From Shewanella sp. GD04112 (lineage in GTDB: Bacteria > Pseudomonadota > Gammaproteobacteria > Enterobacterales > Shewanellaceae), in the NCBI RefSeq assembly GCF_029835735.1, contig NZ_JAOEAL010000001.1:744001-808000 (forward strand): 64,000 bases of DNA. Reading direction: 5' to 3'. The notes beneath the pieces were generated by a model. That model was not told the origin of the DNA. It ran no database searches and saw nothing but the letters and a program-made list of their open reading frames with translations. This document shows positions 1 through 9,437 of this stretch, in pieces. A program made the translations under genes and the position numbers. How positions within the stretch are numbered: position 1 is the first letter of the stretch; each line of letters starts with the position of its first letter.

Positions 1-207
1 GGCGGTGCCACCACTGGCCCAATCGCTCGGGGTTGTTACATCTGTGCCTGAGCCGGTATCCGTGTTGCTATTGTTGCTGTCGTTGGTACTGTCTTCGGAC
101 TCCGAGCCGCAGCCGACTAAGCCGACCAAGGGGCTCGCGACCAATGTCCAGCCGATGGCTTTGAGTAAGGTGCGGCGCGGTGCGTTGTCTATCGTGGTGT
201 TTAGCAT
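1..207 (-). CDS. Tat/lipoprotein-type secreted enzyme, N-terminus only (possible intradiol dioxygenase-like protein)
   Basis: Only the first 69 codons lie in the window; the gene runs off the left edge. The start at 207 gives a short N-terminus with a twin arginine (PRRTLLKAIG), then a hydrophobic stretch ending in LVGLVGCG, which looks like a lipobox. After it comes a low-complexity linker rich in Ser, Asn, Asp and Thr, and then the segment DWASGGTA. Tat-type signal, lipobox and linker are read directly from the sequence. The WASGGTA segment reminds me of secreted intradiol ring-cleavage dioxygenase-like proteins of Shewanella, but the catalytic part is missing here, so that name is a guess. 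The product is expected to be exported and anchored or periplasmic. Confidence 0.6.
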   Translation of the reverse strand, partial: MLNTTIDNAPRRTLLKAIGWTLVASPLVGLVGCGSESEDSTNDSNNSNTDTGSGTDVTTPSDWASGGTA

Positions 208-803
208 TGTATTAAACGGTGAAGGGGGGCGGATACTTTTTGTCATTTGGGCTACTCACTTAGCTGGGTTTTATTGTTAACGCTTGCAGTGATTAGTGAA
301 TGAAATGTGATTTTGGTTCGGCTTTGGTCCCGAGTCTTTCACTGTTTTACCCAAGTTGACAGTTGCTGAAAATGTTAACGGCCGCTAAACCGTCCCTATG
401 AGCTTAGAGCGTAGAAACCGAGCGTTATCCCCTGAGCTTTTATACCCAATTGTGATCTACTGACGTTTTGTTAACCGTTAAATGGATGGGAATTGAGGTA
501 ACATTGAGCAGACTTGTTTCGCGAAGGTGAAAGACTCGGGTGCTCGATTGCTTATGCCCCCTATTTGCCTTATTTTAGGGGCACAAAATGGGACTTTACC
601 TCGCAATTTTCGCAAAGATGATTTCGCAAGGATGATTACCCGTCACACGCTTTTGTCCATTGAGACTGACCGCCCCTTTATTTTGTTGAGCTTAGGTGTG
701 TTGAGCTTAGGTTTTACGCCTCGGCGTTTAATCTTGAGTCATGGTCTCGATTTGGGCTCGATTTATCTGGGTTAGCTTTGACCCCGTTTGGATAAGGAAT
801 GAA
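208..803. other. Intergenic region between divergent genes
   Basis: About 600 bases without a convincing gene, separating the minus-strand secreted enzyme from the plus-strand Wadjet-like cassette. It must carry both promoters, but I could not pick out a convincing -35/-10 pair. The one clear structure is a short direct repeat, GTTGAGCTTAGGT at 685-697 and 700-712, about 90 bases before the jetC start. Confidence 0.5.
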
Positions 804-3800
804 ATGCCAAGCTTGATTCGTATTGTGCTGATTGATACGCACCTTCCGGGCGTTGTGGAACTCGCCCTCAATGGCCATACCAATATTTGTGGTACTAACG
901 CCTCGGGTAAAACCACTCTGCAACGTTTAGTGCCTGTATTTTATGGCGAATATCCTAGCCGCGTGGTGCCTTCAACCCGTGACAGTTTCGAGCGTTGGTA
1001 CTTGCCACACGATTCAAGCTACATCATTTACGAATATCAAAAGGCCGATGGTTTGCTCTATCAAGCCGTGCTGGCGTCGGCGGGCGATGGTAAAGGGGTG
1101 AACTACCGCTTTATCGGCAAAGGTTTCGAGTTAAGCGATTACATTAAAACCCAAAATGGTGACACCATTTTATGCCACACCATGGCAGAACTCGGCCGTG
1201 AATTAAAACGCCAAGGCGTAGCCACCACTAACTTGCTTAACACCCGAGAATACCGCGCGATTATTCAAAACGATCGCACTTTATTAAGCACGGGCAGCAA
1301 CCGCAGCGAACTGCGAGCCTATGCGCACCAATTCGCCCTGTGTGAAGGTGAGCATTCACTGCGCCACATCGAAAAACTCGCCAAGGCGGTACACTCCAAA
1401 GAAGGCAAAATGGAAACGGTCAAATCCATGATCGCCGCCATTTTGGAAGAAGACGGGGTGAATCCACCTAGCTCACGCCTCAATCCGCAACGCGTCGAGG
1501 CATGGATCCGCGAGAGTCAATTAATCCAAGGCTTTGAAGTGATCCGCCCCGAGTTTGAAAAGCTCGAGCAGGAATTTAACCAATTGCTCAGCGCCGAGAT
1601 GCGTCTCTCGAGCCTCTCCCGTGGTTATCGCAACGATGAAAGCCTAGAGGCCGATCGTTTAGAGATCCAACAAACCCTATCTAAGGAGCTGAATTTAAAG
1701 CTTCGGATGTTGGACGACGAATGGAAAGAAGTGCGTGACGAGCTTAACCTCGACCTATCCGCCGCCAAGGGCGACGTGGCTAAGTGCGAGTACGAGCTAG
1801 ATGCGATTGAAGATCAGCACGGCGCCTTTTTAGATGCCAATATCGAGCAAGCCAAGGCCGACTTGGACATGCTGCCAAACTGGCGTGCGGACATGGAAAA
1901 CCTAAGCGAACGCCATAAGTTACAAACCGAAAAACACCAAGATATTGAAGCGGCTTACAATGCCCGCCGCAGCAAAATTGGCGAGCAGTTAAACCGCGAG
2001 CTGGAAGGCTTACACGCGGATCAGGACAAACAACGCGAAGCGCGCGACAAACAGCGTGAAGTGGCAAGAGCCGATCTCGATGCCCTCGAAGCCCAATGGC
2101 GCAGCCAAATGGATGCGGGCAAGGCGAGCTTTAGCGAGCAGGAATATCAATTCAAACTCAATGCTGCCGAGCTTAAATTACGTGTCGATGGCGTGACCTA
2201 CACCGAGGAAGAAAAGTTAAGCCTTGCGATTTTCGACGAGCGGATTCACCGCGCCGACGAAGAGCAAGAAAGCTGCAACGCTAAGGTGGAACGTTTAAGT
2301 AGTGAAGAGCGTAAGCTGCGCGCCAAACGCGACCAAGCCAATGAAGCGTTGCGTATCGCCAGCCTGCGCGTAAACGAGCGCCAAACATCGCTCGATGAAC
2401 TGCACCATATGCTGTTCCCTCAGTCCCATACCTTGCTCGAATTCCTACGTAAGGAAGCCCAAGGTTGGGAGCAGAGTCTGGGTAAAGTGATTGCGCCCGA
2501 GTTGCTGCATCGCACCGATTTGCATCCGAGCGTGACGGGGACGAGCGACACCCTGTTTGGGGTGCATTTGGATCTTAAAGCCATTGATGTGCCTGAATAT
2601 GCCGCCTCCGAGCAGGAGCTGCGTATTCGTTTAAGCAAGGCCGAAGAAGCGCTGCAAGGCGCGCAGGAATTACAGGCCGAGGCCGAATCACAGCTGGTGG
2701 CGATTAATGGCGAGCTGGATAAACTCAGCCGTGAACTCACCTTTGCCCGCACGGCTTACAAGAATAGCCGTGATGATTTACGTCGTCTGTTCGATGAAAA
2801 ACGCAGTGAGCAGGACAAGATCAACAAGGCGCTGGCCGAACGTAAAGCCTTTGCCCAGCAGCGCTTAACTCAACTCGATGGCGAGCTAAAGCAGCTTAAG
2901 CATCAACACCAGCTCTGGCTCGAAGAGCAAAAAGAGCAGGCGCTCGAAGCGCGGATGGAAAAACAAGCCTACTGGCAGGAAGTGATTGGCGCGCTCGACA
3001 ATCAACTGGGACAAATCAAGGCCACCATCGACGCTCGCCGCGAAAGCGCTAAGGCCGAGCAGAAAGCCTGCGAAACCTGGTACAAAAACGAGCTTAAATC
3101 CCGCGGTGTGGATGAGGACAATATCCTTAAACTCAAGCAACAAATCCGTGAGCTTGAAACCAAAATCAGCCGTGCCGAGCAGCGTCGCAGCGAAGTATTG
3201 CGCTTCGACGATTGGTATCAACACACTTGGTTGCTGCGTAAGCCTAAGTTGCAGACCCAATTGAGCGATGTGAAACGTGCCGCCTCGGAAATCGATCAGC
3301 AGCTTAAAGCCAAGACTCAAGAAGTGAAGACCCGCCGTCAACAACTCGAGACCGACCGTAAGGCCTCGGATGCGGCGCAGATTGAAGCCTCTGAAAACTT
3401 AACCAAACTGCGCGCCGTGATGCGTAAGCTGGCCGAGCTGAAACTGCCCGCCAACAATGAAGAAGCTCAGGGTAGCCTAGGTGAGCGTTTGCGTCAGGGC
3501 GAAGATTTACTGCTAAAACGCGATTATTTGATGGGCTCGGTTAAGCAATATGTGGAGCATTTCGACTCTGTAATTGCCAGCAAGTCAGGCTCAGGTTTAG
3601 CCGAGACTTGGGAGCGTGCCCGCGAAGAGTCGAGCTTTATCAACGACAAAGGTATTCGCCTGCTGGATTACCGTAAGCTAGTGCCGCAGCTAGAACAGTT
3701 ACTCAATGTGATTGTGCCGCAATCCATTATGGCGCTGCGCGAACAGGGGCGGATCTTCGGGGTCGACTTAACCGCCTTCTATGATGTACTTGCCGATATC

Positions 3801-4475
3801 GACCGTCGCATCGCCTCCCAGAGTGCGCGCATTACCCGCGAAGTGGGCGAGGAGTTATTCCTCGATGGCGTATCCGAGTCTGCGGTCCGTATTCGCTCTA
3901 AGATCAGTGAATTAGAGTTTTGGCCCGAGCTTGAACAGTTCGTTAAAGCCTTTAAACAGTGGAAGGCCGACGGCTTTAATGGTCTGCCCGATGAGGAATA
4001 CACCAACAGCATGCGCCGCGCCTTAGACATTATTGGTCGCGCGGCCTTAACCGGCGGCATTGCTAAGTTGCTGGAAATCGAGCTGCGCCTCAAAGAAGGC
4101 AATAGCGACCTGATTATCCGCACCGACAGACAGCTGAACGAATCCTCGAGCCACGGTATGGCTTATCTGATCTTGTGTAAGTTCCTGTTGGCATTCACGC
4201 GCTTGTTACGTGGCCGTGCCGATGTGACCATTCACTGGCCGATCGACGAGCTGGGCACGCTGCACCACACCAACGTGAAGAAGATTTTTGATGCCTGTGG
4301 TAACAACAATATCAGTGTGTTAGGCGCCTTCCCGAACCCAGAGTCAGAAGTGCTGAACCTGTTCGAGAACCGTTACATTATTAATAAACAAACCAAGAAG
4401 TTGCAGGTGGTGAAGCCCAAAGCCAATCCGATTGCCGATATGTTGAGTAAACGCCTGAGCAAGGAGGCCATCTAA
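804..4475 (+). CDS. jetC: JetC/MksB-like SMC ATPase of a Wadjet-type defence system
   Basis: SMC-like ATPase of about 1223 residues. The Walker A motif GTNASGKT is at residues 30-37. A very long charged region rich in Glu, Lys, Gln and Leu (coiled-coil arms) runs from about residue 250 to 950. The C-terminal head has a signature-like SSSHGM and a Walker B segment IHWPIDE. An upstream in-frame ATG at 741 exists, but the start at 804 is preferred because AAGGA lies five bases upstream and the protein then begins MPSLIRIVLID, as expected for an SMC head. Known family role: with a kleisin (JetA) and a KITE protein (JetB) it forms a DNA-extruding complex that recognises small circular DNA, which JetD then cleaves. 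It overlaps the next gene by one base. Confidence 0.85.
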   Translation: MPSLIRIVLIDTHLPGVVELALNGHTNICGTNASGKTTLQRLVPVFYGEYPSRVVPSTRDSFERWYLPHDSSYIIYEYQKADGLLYQAVLASAGDGKGVNYRFIGKGFELSDYIKTQNGDTILCHTMAELGRELKRQGVATTNLLNTREYRAIIQNDRTLLSTGSNRSELRAYAHQFALCEGEHSLRHIEKLAKAVHSKEGKMETVKSMIAAILEEDGVNPPSSRLNPQRVEAWIRESQLIQGFEVIRPEFEKLEQEFNQLLSAEMRLSSLSRGYRNDESLEADRLEIQQTLSKELNLKLRMLDDEWKEVRDELNLDLSAAKGDVAKCEYELDAIEDQHGAFLDANIEQAKADLDMLPNWRADMENLSERHKLQTEKHQDIEAAYNARRSKIGEQLNRELEGLHADQDKQREARDKQREVARADLDALEAQWRSQMDAGKASFSEQEYQFKLNAAELKLRVDGVTYTEEEKLSLAIFDERIHRADEEQESCNAKVERLSSEERKLRAKRDQANEALRIASLRVNERQTSLDELHHMLFPQSHTLLEFLRKEAQGWEQSLGKVIAPELLHRTDLHPSVTGTSDTLFGVHLDLKAIDVPEYAASEQELRIRLSKAEEALQGAQELQAEAESQLVAINGELDKLSRELTFARTAYKNSRDDLRRLFDEKRSEQDKINKALAERKAFAQQRLTQLDGELKQLKHQHQLWLEEQKEQALEARMEKQAYWQEVIGALDNQLGQIKATIDARRESAKAEQKACETWYKNELKSRGVDEDNILKLKQQIRELETKISRAEQRRSEVLRFDDWYQHTWLLRKPKLQTQLSDVKRAASEIDQQLKAKTQEVKTRRQQLETDRKASDAAQIEASENLTKLRAVMRKLAELKLPANNEEAQGSLGERLRQGEDLLLKRDYLMGSVKQYVEHFDSVIASKSGSGLAETWERAREESSFINDKGIRLLDYRKLVPQLEQLLNVIVPQSIMALREQGRIFGVDLTAFYDVLADIDRRIASQSARITREVGEELFLDGVSESAVRIRSKISELEFWPELEQFVKAFKQWKADGFNGLPDEEYTNSMRRALDIIGRAALTGGIAKLLEIELRLKEGNSDLIIRTDRQLNESSSHGMAYLILCKFLLAFTRLLRGRADVTIHWPIDELGTLHHTNVKKIFDACGNNNISVLGAFPNPESEVLNLFENRYIINKQTKKLQVVKPKANPIADMLSKRLSKEAI

Positions 4476-5140
4476 TGAGTGCTGCCATGAATGAGTCAAA
4501 CCAAACCGTATTAGTCGGCACGGGCGCCATTATCGAACTCTTGCTAAAAGGTGAGTTTATTTGCCGTACCACTAATGAAGATGGCTGGCGCGCATTAAAA
4601 AATAACAGTACCCGCGAGCGGGTTGAAGCGTATCTCAATCAAATCAATCGCACCGTGGCTTCGGCCGCCGAGGGCGATGTGTTTTTCTGCGGTTATTTGC
4701 AGTTAGGCGAAAGCGAACGCAAGGTGATTTCATCACAGTTTAAGGATATTTGTCAGGCACTTATCCCTATGGTGGAGTGGTTGGTATTAGTGCAGGAAGC
4801 CAGCGGCCAAGATGCCCCCTTAAGCGAAGGCGCGCCAGTACGGTTAACCGAGCTGCAAAGCCGAATTGAAGATACCCCAGCGTTTCGTGAGCAGTTGGCC
4901 AAACTCAGCCAATACCGCTTATTCGGTTCAACCAGTACCAATAGCGATGCGCAAATTAAGTTAGTGTTCAAGCGCTTAGTGGAGCTTGGCTATCTAGTGC
5001 GCCCTAACGTTGAAAAACAAATTTATATCGCCACCGGCAAGTTGGATTACCTGTACGAAGTGATCCGTTTTATCGACGAGACCGAAGGCCTAAGCCTAGA
5101 AGCGCAGGCGGAAACGGCGACGCAGCGGGATTTACTATGA
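4475..5140 (+). CDS. jetB: JetB/MksE-like KITE subunit of a Wadjet-type system
   Basis: 221-residue soluble protein with no signal peptide or membrane segment. Its start overlaps the jetC stop (TAATG), with AAGGAGG seven bases upstream, so the two genes are translationally coupled. Size, position between the SMC and kleisin genes, and a likely winged-helix C-terminal half (around VKRLVELGYLVRP-type segments) fit the small MukE/MksE/JetB subunit that bridges the kleisin. The sequence itself is divergent, so the assignment rests mainly on gene context and length. Inferred role: a structural partner that dimerises on the JetA kleisin and contacts DNA. Confidence 0.7.
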   Translation: MSAAMNESNQTVLVGTGAIIELLLKGEFICRTTNEDGWRALKNNSTRERVEAYLNQINRTVASAAEGDVFFCGYLQLGESERKVISSQFKDICQALIPMVEWLVLVQEASGQDAPLSEGAPVRLTELQSRIEDTPAFREQLAKLSQYRLFGSTSTNSDAQIKLVFKRLVELGYLVRPNVEKQIYIATGKLDYLYEVIRFIDETEGLSLEAQAETATQRDLL

Positions 5141-5182
5141 TGCCTTGGACGATAACGCATTGCATCAACCAAGGAGGCCGCG

Positions 5183-6403
5183 ATGAGCAGTAACTTACAT
5201 CAGGCTGGGGTGAAGCTACTCAAGCAGTTAGGTCGCCATGCAGACATCATTATGGATGCCTATCTGGCAGGCTCGCTCAAGGAAGAGAGCCATGATCCCG
5301 CCGTGGTTGAAAAACTCAAGCAGGCAGGGATTTTATGGCGCCCAGAGCCAGATCAAGAGCTGCGCCTTAAACGCTCGGTGCGTGCCTTGCTCGAAGAGGG
5401 CTTAAGTGATGAGCGCAATCGCCAAATCGACTCTAACGTCGGCTCGGCGCTCGCCACCATTAAGACCTTGGCCGACCACTATAAAGAGGCGCGCCACAGC
5501 TCAGATTACAGCGCCGCCGAGGCGTACCTGTCTGATTTAAGTGAGCATGTGTATAGCTTTGCCGACAGTTTACGCTACTCCATCCGCGTGTTGTGGGGGC
5601 GGATCAACAACGAGTTCGGTTATGTCGGTACCATTAACGCTAAGATCCGTGAAAACGAACTCGCCCAGAGCCAAGTGTCTGAATTACTCAATGGTTTGGA
5701 GATGTTCCAGTTTAGCGAATTAGGTGAAATCGCCGGTGATATCCGTGAGCTGCGTAAGTTGCTGGTAACCACCTTGCAGGAGACCATGAGCGATTGCGCC
5801 CAGGAACTTAGTGTGGTGCAGGGCAGGTTGCTGGAACTTCTCGGCCGCTTTAGGCAAATTCGCGGTCGTACCCGCTTGCTTAAGGGCTGGTTGCTATACA
5901 CAGATTTGCATCCTGATTATCGCCCTGCGGACCATGTGTCCCACAAGGAAATCCCGAGTCTATTCAATCGCGCCGAAGTGCTATTGGCCCCAGCGTCTGT
6001 GGATGTGCATAACGCCAGCCAAGAGTTTGAACTGATGAACATTGTCGCCCATATCAAGGCGATTAGTCGTCAGGGTATAGTCGAAACGGTGCGCGAGCAG
6101 GATGTGGCCGTGCCGCTGACGCAGAATGAAGACTTTGATATTCCTGATAATCCACTCAAGCAAGCGGTTGACACTTACTTTGTCGACGTGATTGAGTCGG
6201 GCTTACGCCAGTCGGCGCTCGATTACTTAGCCGAAAAAGCCCTGCCGTGGGATGCCGAAAGCTGGATTTATCAAGTGATTGGCGGCTACGAAGGTTTACC
6301 CGATGAGCATAAGGCTTACTTCGAGTTAGAGCCATTAGGCGAACCTCACCCCATCTACAGCGGTAACTTTATTATCCGCGATGTGGAATTATGGTTAGCT
6401 TAA
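5183..6403 (+). CDS. jetA: JetA/MksF-like kleisin subunit of a Wadjet-type system
   Basis: 406-residue acidic protein, preceded by a strong AAGGAGG ribosome binding site eight bases from the ATG. The N-terminal part (about residues 1-75) looks like a winged-helix domain; the middle (about 85-240) is long and helical; a C-terminal region follows. This is the layout of MukF/MksF-type kleisins. The gene sits between the KITE-like gene and the Toprim nuclease gene and overlaps the latter by 13 bases. Inferred role: closes the SMC ring. I infer kleisin identity from architecture and neighbours, since no short catalytic motif is expected in this family. Confidence 0.7.
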   Translation: MSSNLHQAGVKLLKQLGRHADIIMDAYLAGSLKEESHDPAVVEKLKQAGILWRPEPDQELRLKRSVRALLEEGLSDERNRQIDSNVGSALATIKTLADHYKEARHSSDYSAAEAYLSDLSEHVYSFADSLRYSIRVLWGRINNEFGYVGTINAKIRENELAQSQVSELLNGLEMFQFSELGEIAGDIRELRKLLVTTLQETMSDCAQELSVVQGRLLELLGRFRQIRGRTRLLKGWLLYTDLHPDYRPADHVSHKEIPSLFNRAEVLLAPASVDVHNASQEFELMNIVAHIKAISRQGIVETVREQDVAVPLTQNEDFDIPDNPLKQAVDTYFVDVIESGLRQSALDYLAEKALPWDAESWIYQVIGGYEGLPDEHKAYFELEPLGEPHPIYSGNFIIRDVELWLA

Positions 6404-7263
6404 CGCCGCAACAATTTCGGTTATTGAAGAACGCTGTAAAAAAGCGTTCTTCAAAGATTAAATTCACACCTAACTGGAAAGCTATTTACCGTGAATTAGA
6501 GATAGGACAACTTGATGAGTCCGAAAAGCATCTACTTTTGACTTCACAGGATTTAGCCGAACTTCGCCAATTGGTGAAAGATTGTTCTGGGCTTGATTTG
6601 TTCTATGATGATTTAAACGTCGATCGCATGGCGATGTCAGCCAAAAGTCATAATGAGAAACTCGCTAAGATCCGCCCCGAAGCCGATTATGTTTTGATAA
6701 AGTATCTAGGTTTCGGATCTTCACCAATTGGGATCTCAACACGCACATCGCTGCGTATTCCTTTGGATGAAGCACAAAAGCATTGCCATGAACTCAATGT
6801 CGTAGCCATCTTAGTGGTTGAAAACCTAGATATATTTGATGTTATCCATCAAGCGCATTTACCTGATGATTTTACTAATGTGATGGTTATCTACCGTGGT
6901 AGCGGCCACCATTCACCCATTGGTGTGCGCCAGTTTTTACAGGCGATGGCGGGTAAAATGCCGATCATTGCCTTTACCGATCTCGACCCCGCAGGGCTGC
7001 AAATTGCCCATACCTTAACGGGCATGACCCATTGTATCGTGCCACAGTTAGCGCTTTTTGCGCCCAGCGAGTTACTCGCTATCCCACAGATTAATTCCGC
7101 AGATGACTTTGCCAAGCAAGCGCCTCAGGCTAAATACTTACAGTCAGCCGACTTAAAAAATTGGCAGCAATTAAGCCTTTGGTTAATTCAGCAACGCATT
7201 AGCATTAAACAGCAGCACCTGCTAGCGCATCGGCTTGAGCTAGTGCTACTGGCATATTGTTAG
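6391..7263 (+). CDS. jetD: JetD/MksG-like Toprim nuclease subunit of a Wadjet-type system
   Basis: 290-residue protein whose start lies inside the end of the kleisin gene. The C-terminal half has Toprim features: the acidic strand VVAILVVEN (catalytic Glu), a strand ending VMVIYRGSGHH, and IIAFTDLDPAGLQIA carrying the DxD-type metal-binding pair followed by PAG. The N-terminal half (about residues 1-120) is a basic, helical arm, as in JetD proteins. Family knowledge: JetD is the effector that nicks or cuts DNA trapped by the JetABC loop extruder, limiting plasmids. It is the last gene of the cassette; AT-rich non-coding DNA follows. Confidence 0.82.
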   Translation: MVSLTPQQFRLLKNAVKKRSSKIKFTPNWKAIYRELEIGQLDESEKHLLLTSQDLAELRQLVKDCSGLDLFYDDLNVDRMAMSAKSHNEKLAKIRPEADYVLIKYLGFGSSPIGISTRTSLRIPLDEAQKHCHELNVVAILVVENLDIFDVIHQAHLPDDFTNVMVIYRGSGHHSPIGVRQFLQAMAGKMPIIAFTDLDPAGLQIAHTLTGMTHCIVPQLALFAPSELLAIPQINSADDFAKQAPQAKYLQSADLKNWQQLSLWLIQQRISIKQQHLLAHRLELVLLAYC

Positions 7264-7653
7264 TCGTTATTCTTTATCATCTCTCTATAAATGCCTTATT
7301 AAGTAGTTTTTAACTCTAATTAAAATGCTTATTTGGTTTTTAAATCTAGCATAATTCAAGCTGAATCGATTAATTGTATTTATTTGGTTTAAATACTGTT
7401 TAAATTTTGATTTTTTAACTTGCATCTTAATAGCGTAATTATTAATCGATAATTTTATTTTCAATAAAAATCATATGAATACAAAATTTTTGTGATGGGT
7501 TTGGCTTAATTGAAAATGAAATAAGTAAATTTATTCATTGAATTTACTGCCAGCATGTTTCACTATCCCCGCCTGAACCGAAAAGGGAATGGCGATTTTG
7601 CTCATCAAGGAAGATGAAGAATAAAAGATGAGCTATTTGGGGAAACCATAAGC
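7264..7653. other. AT-rich intergenic region before the symporter gene
   Basis: About 390 bases, strongly AT-rich between 7290 and 7550, with no open frame of interest. It must hold the end of the jet operon transcript and the symporter promoter. A GGGGAAACC ribosome binding site precedes the symporter ATG. I see no strong hairpin terminator after jetD. Confidence 0.5.
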
Positions 7654-8904
7654 ATGATTAAATCACTTTCGACACGGATCTTTATCGGTCTGTTTGCGGG
7701 ACTTATTCTTGGCACCTTAGTGCAATATTTTCTAAACGATATTGGCTTCTTTTCTGGCAATTTAGTCGAACTGGCTGGCGGCGTCGGCACTATGTTCGTC
7801 AATATGATCATGATGTTGGTCGTGCCTCTGGTGTTTGTCAGTATCGTTTGCGGCGTGTGTGAGCTGCAGGACTTAAAAAGCTTTGGGCGCCTTGGCGGCA
7901 AAACCTTCGGCTTTTACATCGTTAATACCGTGGTCGCTATCTCAACCGCCCTGTTAGTGGTGCTATTGCTCGACCCTGGTAAAGGCGTCGATATGAGCAG
8001 CACCGATGGTGTGGCGATTACCGCGACCGAACTCCCCAGCTTAATGGCGCTGCTGATTGATATAGTGCCGCGCAACCCAGTAGCGGCTTTTATGTCGGGC
8101 AATATGCTGCAAGTGATCTTTATGGCACTGATGCTCGGCGGGGTGATTAAATCCCTCGGCGAGCATGTGGCTGGCGCGGTACAAGGTTTTCAAACCGCTA
8201 ATAAAATCATGATGAAACTGATTTCTGTGGTGATGAGCCTTGCGCCTTATGGCGTGTTTGCGCTGATGTTTAAGTTAGGTGCCACCTTAGATGCGGCAGT
8301 ATTTATGAGTGTGCTCGAATATGTCGTGATCATTCTGGCGCTGTTATTACTGTGGATTTTTGTGGTCTATCCGCTGGCGGTGGGGGTCTTCACACCGATT
8401 TCGGCCAAGAGCTTTCGCGAGAAAACCCAAGAGCAAGTGCTGTTTTCCCTGTCTACCGCCAGCTCTAATGCCACGATTCCAGTGACTATGCGCACCCTAA
8501 CGGAAAAGCTTGGGGTGAATCGCGCCGTGGCAGGCTTTGGCGTGCCGCTTGGGGCGACCATGAATATGGGCGGCGTGGCAATTTATATCACGATTGCGAT
8601 TTTCTTTGTCGCCAATGCTTTCGGCATGCCAATCACCAGCGAACAATTGCCATCGCTGCTGTTTAGTATCTTCCTGTTATCCGTTGGCGCGGGTGGTGTA
8701 CCCGGTGGCGGCATGGTGATGATTGGGGTATTAATCCATCAAATGGGTTTGCCGATTGAAGCCTTTGCGATTGTGGCCGCACTGGACCGTATCATCGACA
8801 TGGTGCTGACCTCCTGCAACGTAGTGGGGGATACGGCGGTGTTGACCATAGTCGACCAAACCGAAAAGACCCATCAAGTCGAGCTGGTCGATAGCGAGTC
8901 TTAA
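7654..8904 (+). CDS. SLC1/DAACS-family dicarboxylate or amino acid:cation symporter
   Basis: 416-residue inner-membrane transporter with the GltP/SLC1 fold. Visible family elements are a serine-rich re-entrant loop (STASSNATIP), the unwound TM7 motif NMGGVAIY (NMDG in canonical members), the second re-entrant loop GAGGVPGGG, and the TM8 motif DRIIDMVLTSCNVVGD at residues 378-393. In acidic-substrate carriers the TM8 motif reads DMxRT, and its arginine binds the substrate side-chain carboxylate. Here the position is Leu385, while the amino-group-binding Asp382 and the Asn are kept. From the family's known structure I infer that glutamate or aspartate is probably not the substrate and that a neutral amino acid is more likely. 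A bidirectional terminator follows. Confidence 0.85.
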   Translation: MIKSLSTRIFIGLFAGLILGTLVQYFLNDIGFFSGNLVELAGGVGTMFVNMIMMLVVPLVFVSIVCGVCELQDLKSFGRLGGKTFGFYIVNTVVAISTALLVVLLLDPGKGVDMSSTDGVAITATELPSLMALLIDIVPRNPVAAFMSGNMLQVIFMALMLGGVIKSLGEHVAGAVQGFQTANKIMMKLISVVMSLAPYGVFALMFKLGATLDAAVFMSVLEYVVIILALLLLWIFVVYPLAVGVFTPISAKSFREKTQEQVLFSLSTASSNATIPVTMRTLTEKLGVNRAVAGFGVPLGATMNMGGVAIYITIAIFFVANAFGMPITSEQLPSLLFSIFLLSVGAGGVPGGGMVMIGVLIHQMGLPIEAFAIVAALDRIIDMVLTSCNVVGDTAVLTIVDQTEKTHQVELVDSES

Positions 8905-8915
8905 ATCGCACAACT

Positions 8916-8945
8916 AAAAAAGCCACTGATTACAGTGGCTTTTTT
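8916..8945. terminator. Bidirectional Rho-independent terminator
   Basis: Perfect stem AAGCCACTG/CAGTGGCTT with an ATTA loop, flanked by A-run and T-run, between the convergent symporter gene and the small exported protein gene. It can serve both strands. Confidence 0.88.
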
Positions 8946-8966
8946 GTATCAGGACGAGACACGCCC

Positions 8967-9437
8967 TTACTGGCTACACTTCTGTTTTAGCTGGCTGACC
9001 GCTTCACTAAATCCCACGGCCACTAAGGTTGAGCTAGTGTATTTGCTTGAGCGAAACGAAACGGCCTCAAGGCTTAGTTCTTGAGTTTGTAGCTGAGCTA
9101 ACGCCTGCCACAGATCGTCGTCAGCCTTTGGCAAACTGGTAAAGTTCATCAAGGTCGCGGTGCCGCGAAATTTCACACTGTGCTGCTTGTCGCTGCGAAT
9201 AATTAGCACGCTTGGATCGCTACCAAATGCAAAGGATTCACCCATAGTGACGTTTAAAATGGGTTGGGGTTCGCCAACGGAGCAGCTCAAGCTCAGCTTG
9301 AGGCCTTTATCAATAAAGTCGATGCTATGGCTTTTAGGGGCGGGTTCTGCGGTGTCTAAGCTTGTGGCTAAATCTTCCTTGGCATATGCGTAGCCTAAAT
9401 GACTGACGAGCATGAGGGCCAGTAACTGTGTTTTCAC
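8967..9437 (-). CDS. Small exported protein of unknown function
   Basis: 156 residues with a GTG start preceded by AAGGTAG. The N-terminus is a clear Sec signal peptide (MKTQLLALMLVSHLGYAYA, cleavage likely after AYA). The mature part holds two cysteines, one near position 52 (SCSV) and one at the C-terminus (KCSQ), which could form a disulphide in the periplasm. I do not recognise the family. It is a single gene, transcribed toward the symporter terminator. Confidence 0.65.
   Translation of the reverse strand: MKTQLLALMLVSHLGYAYAKEDLATSLDTAEPAPKSHSIDFIDKGLKLSLSCSVGEPQPILNVTMGESFAFGSDPSVLIIRSDKQHSVKFRGTATLMNFTSLPKADDDLWQALAQLQTQELSLEAVSFRSSKYTSSTLVAVGFSEAVSQLKQKCSQ

Noticed and set aside
1780..2067. 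Minus-strand open frame inside jetC
   Set aside because: It lies wholly within a well-supported coding sequence on the other strand and its product has no recognisable organisation.
2886..3344. 152-codon minus-strand frame inside jetC
   Set aside because: It is the antisense shadow of the coiled-coil coding region; the Leu/Phe richness comes from the complementary codons.
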